Origin: Prochilodus magdalenae
Lineage: Eukaryota; Chordata; Actinopteri; Characiformes; Prochilodontidae
DNA length: 64,000 nucleotides
NCBI GenBank assembly: GCA_024036415.1
Contig: JAMWET010003878.1
Location: forward strand, 400,001 to 464,000
Direction of reading: 5' to 3'
Position numbers and translations under genes: made by a program. The notes beneath the pieces are model-generated. The model ran no database searches. It had not been told where the DNA came from and saw only the letters and a list, made by a program, of their open reading frames with translations. Positions 24,678 through 36,730 of this stretch are shown here, in pieces (the first letter of the stretch is position 1; each line of letters opens with the position of its first letter).

Positions 24678-24945
24678 CTACTCATAAATGGCACCCTTAC
24701 GAAACTCAGATCTTGGATAGCTTGACCGAGGACGACCCAGCCTGTCTGATAAAATCTGCAGAATGATAACCCACATTTTCCTGATCAGGTACTGTTCAGC
24801 AATGGTAGCAAATTTCTTTGTGAATGGTCCACAAGCAGAATCACTGATCCATTAAATCAATGTTGAAACATGAGAATCGATAGGGTTATGTTAACCAGAA
24901 ACATATCATTGTTTTTCTGGTAAAATTCTCTACCAGTTTGCTGTG
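24678..24945 (-). pseudogene. unrecognised coding-like remnant with a frameshift
   Basis: On the minus strand a frame of 57 codons (24851-24681, ending in TAG at 24680-24678) reads fluently, including FTKKFATIAEQYLIRKMWV and SDRLGRPRSSYPRSEF. Just upstream (about 24945-24855) a second frame offset by one base reads TGREFYQKNNDMFLVNI. Composition and continuity look like once-coding protein rather than random intron, but I do not recognise the family. It may be a piece of a transposon-carried gene or a processed pseudogene. Confidence 0.35.
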
Positions 24946-25194
24946 TCACACCTGTCTTTTCCATTTGAAAAACAGGTTAAATCATTAATGGCCTAAAAGG
25001 TTTTTCCCTTACCCACAGCTTGTGTCTAAAAATGGACCACCATTCAATTTCATTTTATATGTGTGTTACCTTACATTTTAACATAAAACTATACAGAACT
25101 GCTAAATATATTTACATTTTTAGGATTTTGTCTAACCATTCCTTCTAAGAGACATTCATTTCATTTTTTTAAATTAGAAATCTGTTATTGTTTC

Positions 25195-25345
25195 ACAGTT
25201 TCAAAGTTGGTTGCATTTTCTACTTCTTATCATCCAAGTGATACCAAACACACTAAGCGATGTTAAGTTCTGGACTTTGGGATGGTCAGTCCATTGTTTT
25301 GGGAACAATTTGTTTGGTTGGTCAGATTGTGGTCAGATGCTCTAA
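25195..25345 (-). mobile_element. possible further Tc1-like fragment
   Basis: GTTAAGTTCTGGACTTTGGGATGGTCAGTCCATTGTTTTGGGAAC resembles ATGTTGTGGCCAAGACTCTGGGGCGCTCAGTCCATTGTTCTGAGAAC inside the element at 30.98 kb (31229 onward), same orientation. Both look like antisense of the SPDLN transposase block. Confidence 0.5.
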
Positions 25346-26930
25346 TTGCTTGGATAAACCTTTTAAACTTTAATATTTGTAAACTCCATTTTTTACTTTT
25401 TTACTTTTTTTAACTTACATTCAGGCTCCTAATCATGCAAGTAGGTTACCTAATGTTCTCAAAATATTTTCTAAAAAACTTACCAGATGATATGTTATTT
25501 GCATCATAATTATTTTCTGAATAATAGGCTTGAAGTGTAAGGGTTAATAGACATCAACACTCTTGTTATCTTAAGGCGATAACTGCAACGATAGCAGTGT
25601 TATGAAACTTTACATGGTCTGTATGGTCTGGAAGAGTCAAGTTCTCCTGCCTGTGAGTCAGACTGAGAACCACTCTGCTGATTTCCATGGCCTTGTAAAA
25701 GGGAGGAGCTCTCGCTCCCTCTCTCTCGTTTCCAAATCTGAATTAACCCTTTCTTGGCTCCTGTTACTGTGGTAAGCCTGGACCAACACCTGGGGAACAG
25801 GGAAGAGGTCACGGTAGAAAGATTTGTGGTTTGTGCGCATGCATGCATGGCTTGAGCAAAAGAGAGGCAGCATAAAAGGAAGGGATAGTGAGTGATGGAA
25901 TGAAGCAGCAGGCCTGCCTATTCCCATCCACCTAAATGCATAAAAGAATATGAATGTGAATAAATATTTGCAAGTCCTTCCCTGTTTTACAATTTCAAAT
26001 TAGCTTTATAACTTAATTTACATGTAACCCTTGCACTCTTACATTTATGGATCTGTTACACATAAAAGCCCTTTGAAGTCGGGCCTATGGTGAGCCGCCA
26101 AGTTTTTTCCTTCTCCTTTCTTAAGGCTGAATCACAGCATATGTATAACCAAATCATAAGCTGTGTCAACTGATTGGAAATCGTCCTCTGGCAGCCCACA
26201 CAATCACTAAGATCAGTTCAGTCCACGAAAAGCAAATAAGCACTACAAGCGAAGGAATTTTAATTGAAAGCACAGGTATGACACTATGTGTGCCAGTTCA
26301 TCTATACTGTATGTTAAAAAATAGTTACTGCACTGAGCCTGAGCCAGGAGAAATAATCTTTCATGTCAACATTGGAACAGTTACAGCAGCCGTCTGAGAT
26401 TACCTCAACTGAGAGTAATTCACTGCTGAAACCTGCATTCAGACAGTATGCCAGAACAATGAGCTGGAGTGGAATAGTATCAGAGAGACGGTGTGTGGGT
26501 GAGAATTTGAGATTTAAGAATACAGAAACCAAAACAAGGCAAAAAGACTGCTGCTGTGATAATCTTACAAACCTTCTCTTTTTACACCATTTGAAAATGG
26601 CACCTGTCGGGTTCAACAGCTTTCAGTTCAATTACTTGTGATGTCCTGACAATAGCTGATTAGCGTGCTAGCTTCAGTAGACGTCCATAATACATCTGTT
26701 GGTAATTTTGTAATGTTTTAAACTAAAATCTTACAAACTGCTCCTATCATGTACATTTGTATTTCTTTGAACAGATCACTGCTTTTTCAGTTCTGGTTTT
26801 AACTATTTAAACCCCATCCACTGAGGTCGACATTAATGTAGCCATATATGCAAGATAAAAGACTGAAACAGAAAAATAAAGTTACCATTTCAGGGTCTTC
26901 TTACAACAGTGACGATAAGTATCAGCGAGA

Positions 26931-26960
26931 GAAAGTGAGAGAGAGAGAGAGAGAGAGTGA
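26931..26960. repeat. (GA)n microsatellite
   Basis: GAGAGAAAGTGAGA followed by (GA)9-10 and related purine sequence. Confidence 0.9.
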
Positions 26961-27149
26961 AGGAGAGACAGATACATACTGCCTCTTATCGAATTACATT
27001 CAATCATGTTTGGCCATGTTGGTGATGCTTTCCCCCCTCCCTCTGGAGCGTAATCAATAGTTGGAGAGGCGGCCTCCATTAGCCCTCCCTCTTACTGTCT
27101 AGGGACTGGTCTTGATGGTAACCAGGAGAAGAGACACAGCGAGAGTAAA

Positions 27150-27620
27150 GGGAGAAGACGGAGGTTGGTTAAGTTCAAGTAGAATGCTGTACATAGCAAG
27201 GTCCTTCCATTTTTGTTTCCATTACGCCGCCGCACTCAGCATCAAAGCATCGAAAATTAGCAGGAGACCTCTGCCAGAGAGAGCTGGGAAAGTTCAAGTA
27301 CGATACGATGCAAAGCCCCTCATCGATTCCATTATGCCTGAGTTCTCGGCCTCGGAACATGCAGAAACACAACAGAACCCTCTAATTGGAAATTGGCGCT
27401 TGTTACAACTGCAGGGGCTGCAAAAATCTCTTTTGCCTGTTAGAATTCATGCGAATTGCAGCTATAGATTAGGTTATTTTTCCCCAGTAATATCGCATTA
27501 CAGCTTAGTCACTGAACTCTAAGGCATGCCACATTACAAGGAAAAATGATAGCGATATTTTGCCTGCTGTGTATGGAGCTGTTTTACGGTTCGCATTATG
27601 GTATTGCTTTTCTTGTTCGG
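27150..27620. other. unique complex block, candidate conserved non-coding element
   Basis: Non-repetitive with retained CpGs and no match to repeats in the window (for example TTACGCCGCCGCACTCAGC and AATTGGAAATTGGCGCTTG). An open frame of 136 codons (27112-27522, plus) runs through it without any recognisable domain, so I favour regulatory DNA over coding. Confidence 0.35.
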
Positions 27621-28317
27621 TGAAAAGCCATTGAGAACTTCCTCATTCGAGACCGGATGCATATTGGAGTGATCTGTGAAGGAAGAAATCTCGGATCTGC
27701 TAGCATTCATAATAATAACAGCCCTAAAAACTGATGGCTGCAAAGTGAGAATGAGAAAGATGTGCAGAGTAAGTACTGGTCGTTTTAGCATCTACATACA
27801 TGACAGAACCTTCCCTGCTCCAACCAAAAGGCTGTTTAGAAGTGAAAATAATGCTGTTTTTATGAGACCACACATCAAACAGAAAACAGAACAAAACAAG
27901 ACCTTACACAAGAGGGCCATGACCTTATTAACTTATAAGTGGCTAAAACTGACCTCCTTACTAAAACTTTCTCTACCACAAGAATAAACCCTGAACCACA
28001 TAGAAGAAGCTTTGTGTTTACCTCTCATGCAGGCTAAAATGATACAGTGAAAATGAGTCATTCATTTGAACCCACGCGTGCTCGTGCTGCTTCTCCCTCT
28101 CATTTCATTTGTGAATGAGCGTGAGGGCTATTTGAACAGAGTCAGCAGGGCCTGCGGTAGAGCACTTGAGATTAGAGGCTGCCTCATTAGTCTTATTCGA
28201 GATTAATGTTTACAGAGGACACGCCTCGTTGCGGCTTTGTCTGCTGGGTTTTGTTCTGGCCTCTCGAAGAAGACCTGCGCTTGAAATAAAAAATAAAAAC
28301 ACATCAGAGTTGCCAGA

Positions 28318-28368
28318 AAAAATAAAAAGAGAGAAAGAGGAGGCAGAGAAAGAGAGAGGAAAAAAGAA

Positions 28369-28398
<30 letters not shown>
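28318..28398. repeat. polypurine tract, about 80 bases
   Basis: Almost unbroken A/G on the plus strand (AGAGAAAGAGGAGG..., (GA)n), followed at 28401-28408 by a perfect TGACGTCA. Mirror-like purine tracts of this length can form triplex DNA. Confidence 0.85.
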
Positions 28399-28400
<2 letters not shown>

Positions 28401-28408
28401 TGACGTCA
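28401..28408. promoter_or_regulatory. full cAMP-response-element palindrome TGACGTCA
   Basis: Exact CREB/ATF consensus directly beside the purine tract. Function not shown. Confidence 0.25.
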
Positions 28409-30979
28409 ATGAAGCACGACATGTGCTGAAAACAAGACTCTCTTGGCAGTAACCAGGTAACAGGCACTGCGCTCGAGAGGGCAGGGATGCACTGAATGAG
28501 GCGAGCACGAGAGAGAATCATCCGAGCACGCACACGTATACAGTGGGCTTTTTAGCTGTGCTCTATTAATTGATGCGTCACTGTGCTAATGGTTAAACAA
28601 AATAACACACAAACACAGCAAATAAAAACAAGGCCAGTCATAAAAAAGTTCAGCCTTAATTCATGACTTCACCTGCGTGTTTTACTGGGTTTATTTAGTT
28701 TGGTTTTTGTGCACTGCCCTTCACCGAAGTTCTTGCTACGGTTCTTGTATGCCTGGTGTGAATGAGGAGGATCTGAGCTTCTTTTGCTCGCCGTCTGTTC
28801 TCAGTTAGGAAGTAAACATGCAAGTGTGTTTCCACAGCAACCTGGTCACACTTAACACACGAGGAAAGAAAAAAAATGTCATGATTTCAAACCTTGCCTC
28901 AAATGAAGCAGAAGGTTCTCTGGAGGGAATGCAAGCGGCAAAACAAAAAAAAATCTCCATTGTTCTAGCGTCAGAGAAAGAGTCGGAAAAGGAGGAAAAA
29001 ATGGGATGTTCCCATCGAGAGCACTGGTCCTGTCCTAGAGTGAAAACCCAGAGGAAAGGGAGTCCTTGTCCTATAAAAGAGGGCACTTTGAAACGCAGCG
29101 GGACGCCTGCTACAACACCATTAGTGTTCCGGAACTCAGCGTGGTCTATTAAGGCAGAGCTTTTTTAACCTGCTACACGTACTTCACCCCAGCCGAAGAA
29201 GAGGGCTAGTTCCAATTCATTTACACAGCAGAGGCTTTTACATCAGGTTTTCCCAAATGGAAATGATCCTTTTCATGACAGGTATATTATATTTGAGCTC
29301 TTTTTCTCCAGTCTGTAACCTCAAACAGGCTTGTTTAAAAGCACAGCCAATAAGCCTCATAGACAGAAGTGCTGGAGGAAGTGCAAATGAAACACATGCA
29401 AAGGAGCACTTAAATGATCAGTTGTGCTAATAATTTTATTTATAATGTTATATGATTATTAACTTTATTTTATTTAGTGTTTTTATGTAATGACTGTTTA
29501 CACAGTGTAGATGCACTGCCAGCAAGCACAGCCCTCTGGACAGCATCTGCAGCAGATCTGTGGCAGAAGATCGTAGGAGCCTCTTCAGTCAAATGTATAG
29601 AATTGAGCTGTCAGTGCGTTCCTTTGAGCATGTGTAATGGCATTACTCTGACGTGTGGGTAGAAGGTTAGAAAGTAGTCACGCCGAGCCAGACGTGATCA
29701 CGTAACGAGAACATCTGTGGACAACCATGAGATATTTTGGGGTAAATGTTGGGAGCATAAGGGTGGGTACAAAGTAAGTGTGATGTTTCTAAAGTACTGC
29801 AACATGTCATGAAGGCATAGTTAAAGTAGGCTGCACAGGACAATAAACCTTCTGTTTAATGTAATGGCAATGGATGTAACACAGGTCCCCCAAATACTCC
29901 AATGAAGCGAGAAGATATGCCACATATGCAACCACATTGTATGCTGTGAAAACAAACATTACCTCTTGCTAGCTTTGTTCGGGTGATCAGCTGTACACTG
30001 GCCATTAAAATAGCTTGAACTGGAGCAGGGGTTCTTACCCTGGAAATCACAACCTGGTCTCAGGAAAATACTGTCAATTTAAAGAGTACATGCAAGCTCT
30101 GCTGAATGACAGACTGAAACATTATGGATTCCTATTTGGTGAGCTCTGTTCTGACATAGAGTCTTTACTGACTGTGGAACTTACAAGTGCGACTCACTGG
30201 TTTTATAGGACTGAAACCACTGATTCCAAACTTTCATGTGTTAGTATATGGCTGTGGGACTACATTTACCATGATGCTCAGCCCTTGTTCATATCTCTAC
30301 TACAAAAACCTAGATCATCTACTGGCTTCACCCTCCACAGAGAGCTGCACCCGCCACAGTAATCAACAGCATAGGGTCAGTTCTATTATTATAGTACCCT
30401 ACAAAGATAGCAATGCTATTTATGTTGCAAACATATACATTTGGTGTCCTTTGGATTATTTTTAGTTGGCTGAAGTGATTGCTCTTATCCCTCCCCACTC
30501 CTTTGCTGTGCACAAAATTCCTTGTTTGTTTTGATCATGCGCACCGCCAGAACAGGTTAATCGGGCAAGTGCGTTTTCCTGGAATGCTCTTGAATGGACC
30601 CGCATTATTGTTGGGTTTTCAAGTATGTCCAAATGACTGTAATGTTCTGGGAGAAAGACAGTACAGATTCTGCAGCTGATGTGTTGCACCAAGAGGAACA
30701 AACAGCATGCCAACCTCACACTGCATGTCAATATGAATGACTGAAAAGGAGTTTTATTTATATGAGGCAAAACATAGCTGGCATTTCCAGACAGTGACAG
30801 ACTACTGTACGTCTATAGCACTGTAATGTGTTACAGTGACTTGGTACATCACATCTATTCTGGCCGTTGCTAATTAAACACCACACAGTCCAAATACATA
30901 CCAGAGGCAAGGGCCATTTATATGGGATGTTTATATTTATCGCATACCTAAATGAGACAGAAATATGTACACACACATG

Positions 30980-31699
30980 TACAGTACTGTGCAATTTGAT
31001 GGCCACCCTTCATTTCTTTAATTCACAGTCAAAACAACCATAAAGTACAAGTGTTCGATTTTTCACCACCAGAAAAAAAAATACTACACAGGAATGACAC
31101 AGAAAACAGTTTTGTTAGTTATTTATTATGCCCTCTCTTTCCTTTTGTTACAGCTTCCATTAATCTTTTTGGGAGATGTAGTTTTAGTTTTTCAAAGATT
31201 AGTCCGCTCTTTACAACTGAAGTAATGATGTTGTGGCCAAGACTCTGGGGCGCTCAGTCCATTGTTCTGAGAACACCAGCAGCTTCTTTGTTTGTCTATT
31301 TCTTATCTGTTTCCTTTTCGCAGTAAGAGGTTATTTACAACTACATATCCTTTTAGACTTGGTTGGGTGGAAGGATGTACAGAAACACCTGTGTTTTTTT
31401 CAGATCTGAAGCAAGCGTGGAACTTGATCTTCTCCTCTCTCAAAGCTTTAAGTACTGCTTATTTGATCTTGACCATTTTTATGAGCCCCATTTTCTCTGA
31501 TTTTCTCTTTTAGGTTATAACTCCAGTTTTTCCTTTTTTTTATTTATTTTTTTTAACTTATTTTTCTTTGAATGTTCTCTTATCTAATATCAATCTCCTT
31601 AGTAATATCTTCTGAAATATGAATAACTTGTACTCCACGGTCATTTTTGACTGGAAATTAAATAAATGAAGGGTGATCTGTGACTTGCACACTTCTGTA
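30980..31699 (-). mobile_element. internally deleted Tc1/mariner-like element with both inverted repeats and TA duplication
   Basis: Left end TA-CAGTACTGTGCAATTTGA (from 30980) and right end, reverse-complemented from 31699, TA-CAGAAGTGTGCAAGTCA, continue in alignment for about 75 bases, sharing CACCCTTCATTT, TTTAATT-CAGTCAAAA and TGGAGTAC/AAAGTACAAG. TA flanks both ends, the target-site signature of this superfamily. Total about 716 bp between the TAs, half the usual autonomous length; the interior contains antisense transposase fragments only. Same family as the copies at 21.4 and 34.1 kb. Confidence 0.85.
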
Positions 31700-31973
31700 T
31701 GATGTCTGTTCTCTGCTGTGTTCCAAGAATTATGAAATTATGGAGAGATCAAATAAATTAAAAGCTTATAAAACTCAAGCTCTTCACTGCACACAACTGC
31801 CTCTATTTGTGGTTGGAACTTATTATTAAAATGCCGCTACACCCGACTGCCCCATAAAAGAGGGCTCAGCCTTGTGTCAATACGGCTGACATTTGGTTTG
31901 GCTTAATCGCTTCTTTAATATGGAGACGTCTGAATGTGAGAAGGGAAAGGGTATGAGAAGAGGTGTGTGTGCA

Positions 31974-31997
31974 GTGGTGGTGGTGGTGGTGAGTGGG
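31974..31997. repeat. (GTG)n trinucleotide repeat
   Basis: Seven or so GTG units in the long intron. Confidence 0.85.
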
Positions 31998-33589
31998 GGT
32001 ATAAAGAACTGCAATGGCAGAGGCATTAAGGGGTGAGCACTGGGGAATTGATGAGAGACAGAAACGAGGATCAACGAAATGAAGCGAAATGTTACAGATC
32101 ATGAGGGAAATTAGACAAGCTTTAATAACTGTTACATCAAAAAACAGTGCCAAAGTGATATCTGAATCGAACTGACAGCTGTTAAAAAGGGGCTGCTGAG
32201 ATTGCTTAAATTATCATGTCACAAACTTTTTTTTTCTACAGCTTTTATGAAGAACAAAGAACTTTTTGTAAAACTTCGGCCCCAACTTCTAAACCAATGA
32301 ATGTTGGCATCATTTCATATCACACTGCAGTTGTAATGTGATGGACAGCATGAAATCTTATTTCTGCCTTATTTCTGTCTCTGCATTTTTTGCCTTACTC
32401 TTCTTCTCATTTTAGGAGCTCATATCAGGCAATACCAAATACTCCTTTCTGTTTTTTAACACCATGGATGTAATACATAAATAATATTGAAGTTTAGACT
32501 ATAAACCTACCTCACTGTAAATATCTTACAGCTGTAGAATGTAAAATTAAACTATTTTTCTTTGAACATACTAATATACGTTTAATAAACTCAACATTTA
32601 AAGTTTCCATTTACTCCCACCTATCCATTTATTTATTTTAAGAAGCTCAAAATCTGCATATCATCCATATATGAAAACTTTGCTGCTAAAACAAAACATT
32701 TGTATATTGTTGTTTAGGTGATATAATGAAAATACACTTACATAAAGTGTATCCATCTTTTCCACCTATACCAGTTTTAGTCACAATCATTCACTCAGTT
32801 TTTCAGCCTGGACTCCTCTTTACATTAGACACAAACAGGACGACCAATCAAAACCATGTGCATTTACATATAAAGGCAAAGAAACAGCCTTTGCAGGTCT
32901 AATGGATAAAGAGAGGTTGGAATATGGTCATGTTAAAAACACATGAATGCACTTTACATGTCATTTGCCTTTTATTTGTACTCTGATCATTAGTAATAAG
33001 CATTTAACAATCTGAATTCCATTCTTAATGTCTATGCAAGCTCTCTCAGAAACTACCAGGATGCATCCACCAATAAAGGCAGCACTGGGCTTTTTTTATA
33101 TAGTAATAGAAAACACAATGGCACACAAATTAACTCATTAGCTCAGTATGGACTTCCAGACCTCCCAGCTACATTGAAGGCAGATTTTAATGAATTCAGG
33201 GGGACATTGCTAAAGTCTCTGAATGTATTATGAGCTACACTTCAGTGAGACAGGGTTAAGTCCATTTCTGACTGCAGTTGTGGCAATGGAACAACATGAT
33301 CCAGCTTAACACAAGAGAACAGCATTATCTGGCTCTTTATTAAGTACTGGGGAGCCTACGTTTGATCCTTGCAGAGAGTGTCCAGGGCCGTGCCAAGCAG
33401 TGTAACTAACCATGCGTACCTCTGAGCTATCTCAAATGTCAAACAAGGCTTTAGCAGATCACACAGGATGCCTGGCCTCTGGCCAGCCCCAAAATCAAGC
33501 TGCACTTGCCAATTAAAATGTAATCTTTTTTCCTCCTCTTCTATCTTTTCATATTGTCATCTGTGCATATAAAACACAAATTAAGCCCC

Positions 33590-33990
33590 TGACCCCTTTA
33601 AGATTCATCCTGGCACTTGGGGCTAACAGCTCAGGACTGCTGGAGTCAGTGGCAGCGCTGCAACTAGGGATGTATGTGTGCATGAGCTCGTGTGTGGCCT
33701 GTAGAACCTCAAGGAAGCACTCAAATGCCCCTGCTTTCAGCTGGAGAATGGCCTCTCGCTGAAACTGTGCCAGGGACGACCTCGCAAAGTGACCTCATTT
33801 ACACGACGCTGTTGCATGATTCAATTAAAGGCACCTCATAAATATGCAATATGCCCAACCTGGCCCTTCATAAATCCAAATGAAGCTGGCTTTCAGCTTG
33901 GGCTAGGTCCACATTACATGCTGTGCAGCACACCATGTATTTTGGTTTCTCATTTAGTGAGCAATTAAGTCCAAATAAATCTGCCTGTCC
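33590..33990. other. unique complex block, candidate conserved non-coding element
   Basis: Non-repetitive with words such as TTTACACGACGCTGTTGCATG, CTCATAAATATGCAATATGC and CTTCATAAATCCAAATGAAG. The ATGCAATA motif is octamer-like. No coding signal seen. Conservation untested. Confidence 0.3.
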
Positions 33991-34109
33991 TCACACACTC
34001 AAATGGTAAAGCATTTACATGAGAGAATGTTAGAGAAATAAAGGAATAACTTTTGTGTTTTGTGGCATATGTAGTATGTGATGAATTACCAGGCACAGTA
34101 ACATTCACA

Positions 34110-34500
34110 TACAGCACTGTGCAAAAATCTGCAGTTATATTTTCCTGTGCTTCTCAGTCTTGTCGCATTCTCTGCTTCTCCTGATCTAAGCAATCCAAAC
34201 TACAAATGTAGACTCATCAGTCTATAAAACCTTACTCCGCATCTCAGGTATACAGATTTAGCATTCCAGTGCAGTTTTTCTCTCAATAACATGTTATTAC
34301 AATGCTTTCAGACCCATAGAAGTGAGTTGTCTTCTCACAGTGGAGCAATGGACAGAAACACCTGTAGATCTTTTTAGATCTGAAGCAAGAGTAAAGCTTA
34401 ATGTCCTCCTCTCTCTCTCATAGATGAAAGCTATAAGTACTGTTTATTTGATAATAAGCATTTTTGGTTGTCCACCAGAGATCTTTTTGTCTAAATCTTT
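34110..34500 (-). mobile_element. Tc1/mariner-like transposon fragment, one end preserved
   Basis: Starts TA-CAGCACTGTGCAAAAATCT, the family's terminal sequence, and contains GTCTTCTCACAGTGGAGCAATGGACAGAAACACCTG, the reverse complement of the CAGGTGTTTCTGTCC...CCCACTGTAAGAAGAC part of the copy at 21.4 kb. The right end is missing. Degenerate. Confidence 0.75.
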
Positions 34501-35514
34501 TAAATATGAAATTTAATATTCTCAGAAATGTCTCATTTGCCTATTCCAGATGCACACAAAGAAATCTGCAAGGCAGCTATGGTGAGTATGGGTAGTTGTT
34601 TGTGTGTATGTTAGTATCTCTTTGAAAGGAAACAATGTCAGGGACTGCTATGGGAAGTTCTTTTGATTGGAAGGCACAGTTGTGGTTTATTGGTTTTAAG
34701 ATTAGAAGGATGGAAGAGTTGAATTGGCAGTAGGGTGCACAAAAGGGTGGACACATATAAGCATGGCCAGTTTTGAAATAATACTTAAGAGTAATTTTCT
34801 GTTAAATGTATATGAATGAAAAGCTTGCATGGTTGACTTTTGTATTCTCTTGAAAGAAGAGAAAACCTTTTTGACTTAAAATACTGTTAAAATAGATGCC
34901 AGTAAGTATATTCTGAGTCAACAGGTTTTCTGTTTTTCTTTAGTACATAACTGCCAGCCTTTTTGTCCTTGGTAAATGATTGTTTGCTACAGATGTGTCA
35001 GACAGAGATTAGGCTGAAAGATACTGGAAGTTTTCTTTTAAGTTTTCATACCTAGATCATACCAGGATACCATGATAGTGATATATTTTACATATTGAAA
35101 CCAAAAGATTTTCATTGTATGTTTAACAATAGCTTAGACAACAACTGACAGGTCATATCAAATTTAAACCTACTCTCCATATCAAAGCAGACATTTTATT
35201 AAATATGAATGATGCAAAATGTATCCAAAGTTTTAGCTGTTTATGCTTATTTTAAAAGAAGGTAATTCGCCCCCAGACTTTTAATTGGCCGATGTATAAA
35301 ATTATTGGACCTCTATTCTCATCTCGGGTTCTCATGAGATGCGCAGTGATGTACGGAAATGATAATAGACCGGAATGAAACAGACTGCAATATGACTAAT
35401 TGTGGTTACCACAATTGGTTTTTACAATTCACTTGAATTAAATAGTATGCCACACACTAAAACAGAAAAACATTCAGTGCTAGTTTAGTGGTGCAACCAT
35501 GTAAAGATAGGTGA

Positions 35515-35965
35515 ACCCCACGTGACTGGGCAAGCTGGATACTCAGAGGAGTTTAAGGACAGTACAGCCAGCCTGTGGGGTGGTGACAGGGCTGCATGGT
35601 TCTAGCTCCAGCCTCCTATGAGCGAGGCTCCATTATCTAGGCATGTCAGGATCACAGCTCCACAGCACTCCAGGTCTGATCTGTCAGTGAAAGAGCCCAG
35701 GCAGGGCCCCTCTGAGACACCCAGCCCCCTAATGTTTGGAAAATGAGCTTAGCGGCTAAGGCTGAATCAACAGCGCCGTATAAATAATACTCCTATTAAG
35801 ATTGCCACCCCTGCCTGCTAAAAGAGAAATGGGTTTGTAATTGCCATGGCATTAACAGCACATGTTGTGCTTGGGGAGCACCCTAGAGCAGTCTTTGATT
35901 TAATAGTCGGGAAATGGAGACAAACAGCAATACAAAGACAATTAAACATTTGACAGCTTGTTTTT
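35515..35965. other. unique complex block, candidate conserved non-coding element
   Basis: Dense non-repetitive sequence including AGCGGCTAAGGCTGAATCAA and TTGTAATTGCCATGGCATTA. No ORF of interest. Looks like slowly evolving regulatory DNA by composition; this is impression, not measurement. Confidence 0.35.
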
Positions 35966-36036
35966 TTTTTTCAACTACACTGAATTAAAATAAAGAAGTA
36001 AAGACAGTGACAGTTGGCTCATTCTCCTGGCTACCC

Positions 36037-36040
<4 letters not shown>

Positions 36041-36104
<64 letters not shown>
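36041..36104. repeat. (TA)32 microsatellite
   Basis: Pure alternating TA over about 64 bases, self-complementary and able to extrude a cruciform; sits between two candidate conserved blocks. Confidence 0.97.
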
Positions 36105-36106
<2 letters not shown>

Positions 36107-36184
36107 CACACAGCACTTCTTCATTTCCAAAACAACAACAACAATACATCAAATAAGTTCAAATAAGTTCTTTTTCCTAAATAA

Positions 36185-36665
36185 TGTTATCTCCAATTAC
36201 GCTTCAGCATTTCAGGGCTCAAGTTTATCTGCCGTGGCACTAACATGCTGCGTACAAGGGCTCTATTCAAATATCTCACCCACGGATTAAACGTAATCAT
36301 GCATGGGACTTTCCTAGCATTTCCTGTCAGGATATGAACGCCACCTTGATATCCTGTCAAAGAGAATTTGAAGGCTGCATCTTCTGCAAAGCCCTTAAGT
36401 GATTCAATCATCATCAATTTAGCCAAATGACATTTTAACACTGTACTTGAATGGGCTTTTTGGCCTTTCTACTTGCTGTTGCATTTTCTTCTCTTCCTCC
36501 TCTCGCCCCTCCCCATCACCAGGAGGAGGATAATTGATCAATCACGCTAATTGAACAGTCTGGCCAGCTAGCTCACAGAAGCAGATGTGCCAATTTGCAT
36601 TCATTAAGGCAGAGTGGGGGTCTTAATCACTGTGCCCACAGTGATTGACAGCGCAAACAATTCTG
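36185..36665. other. unique complex block, candidate conserved non-coding element
   Basis: Long non-repetitive stretch with many plausible factor motifs (AATTGATCAATCACGCTAATTG, CACAGTGATTGACAGCG; TGATTGACAG is a PBX/MEIS-like site). An 84-codon minus ORF lies inside but is unrecognisable. Best candidate for an enhancer in the long intron by appearance. Confidence 0.4.
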
Positions 36666-36684
36666 TTTTTCCCCCTCAAAACAT

Positions 36685-36730
36685 ACACTGCCTGTCAAAA
36701 ATTTGGGGACACCTTGCCTTTTTTTAGATT
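36685..36730. repeat. DNA-transposon end-like sequence
   Basis: ACTGCCTGTCAAAAATTTGGGGACACCTTGCC resembles the common terminal repeat of fish Tc1-type elements; partner in opposite orientation at 15280-15320. No transposase seen beside it. Confidence 0.45.
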
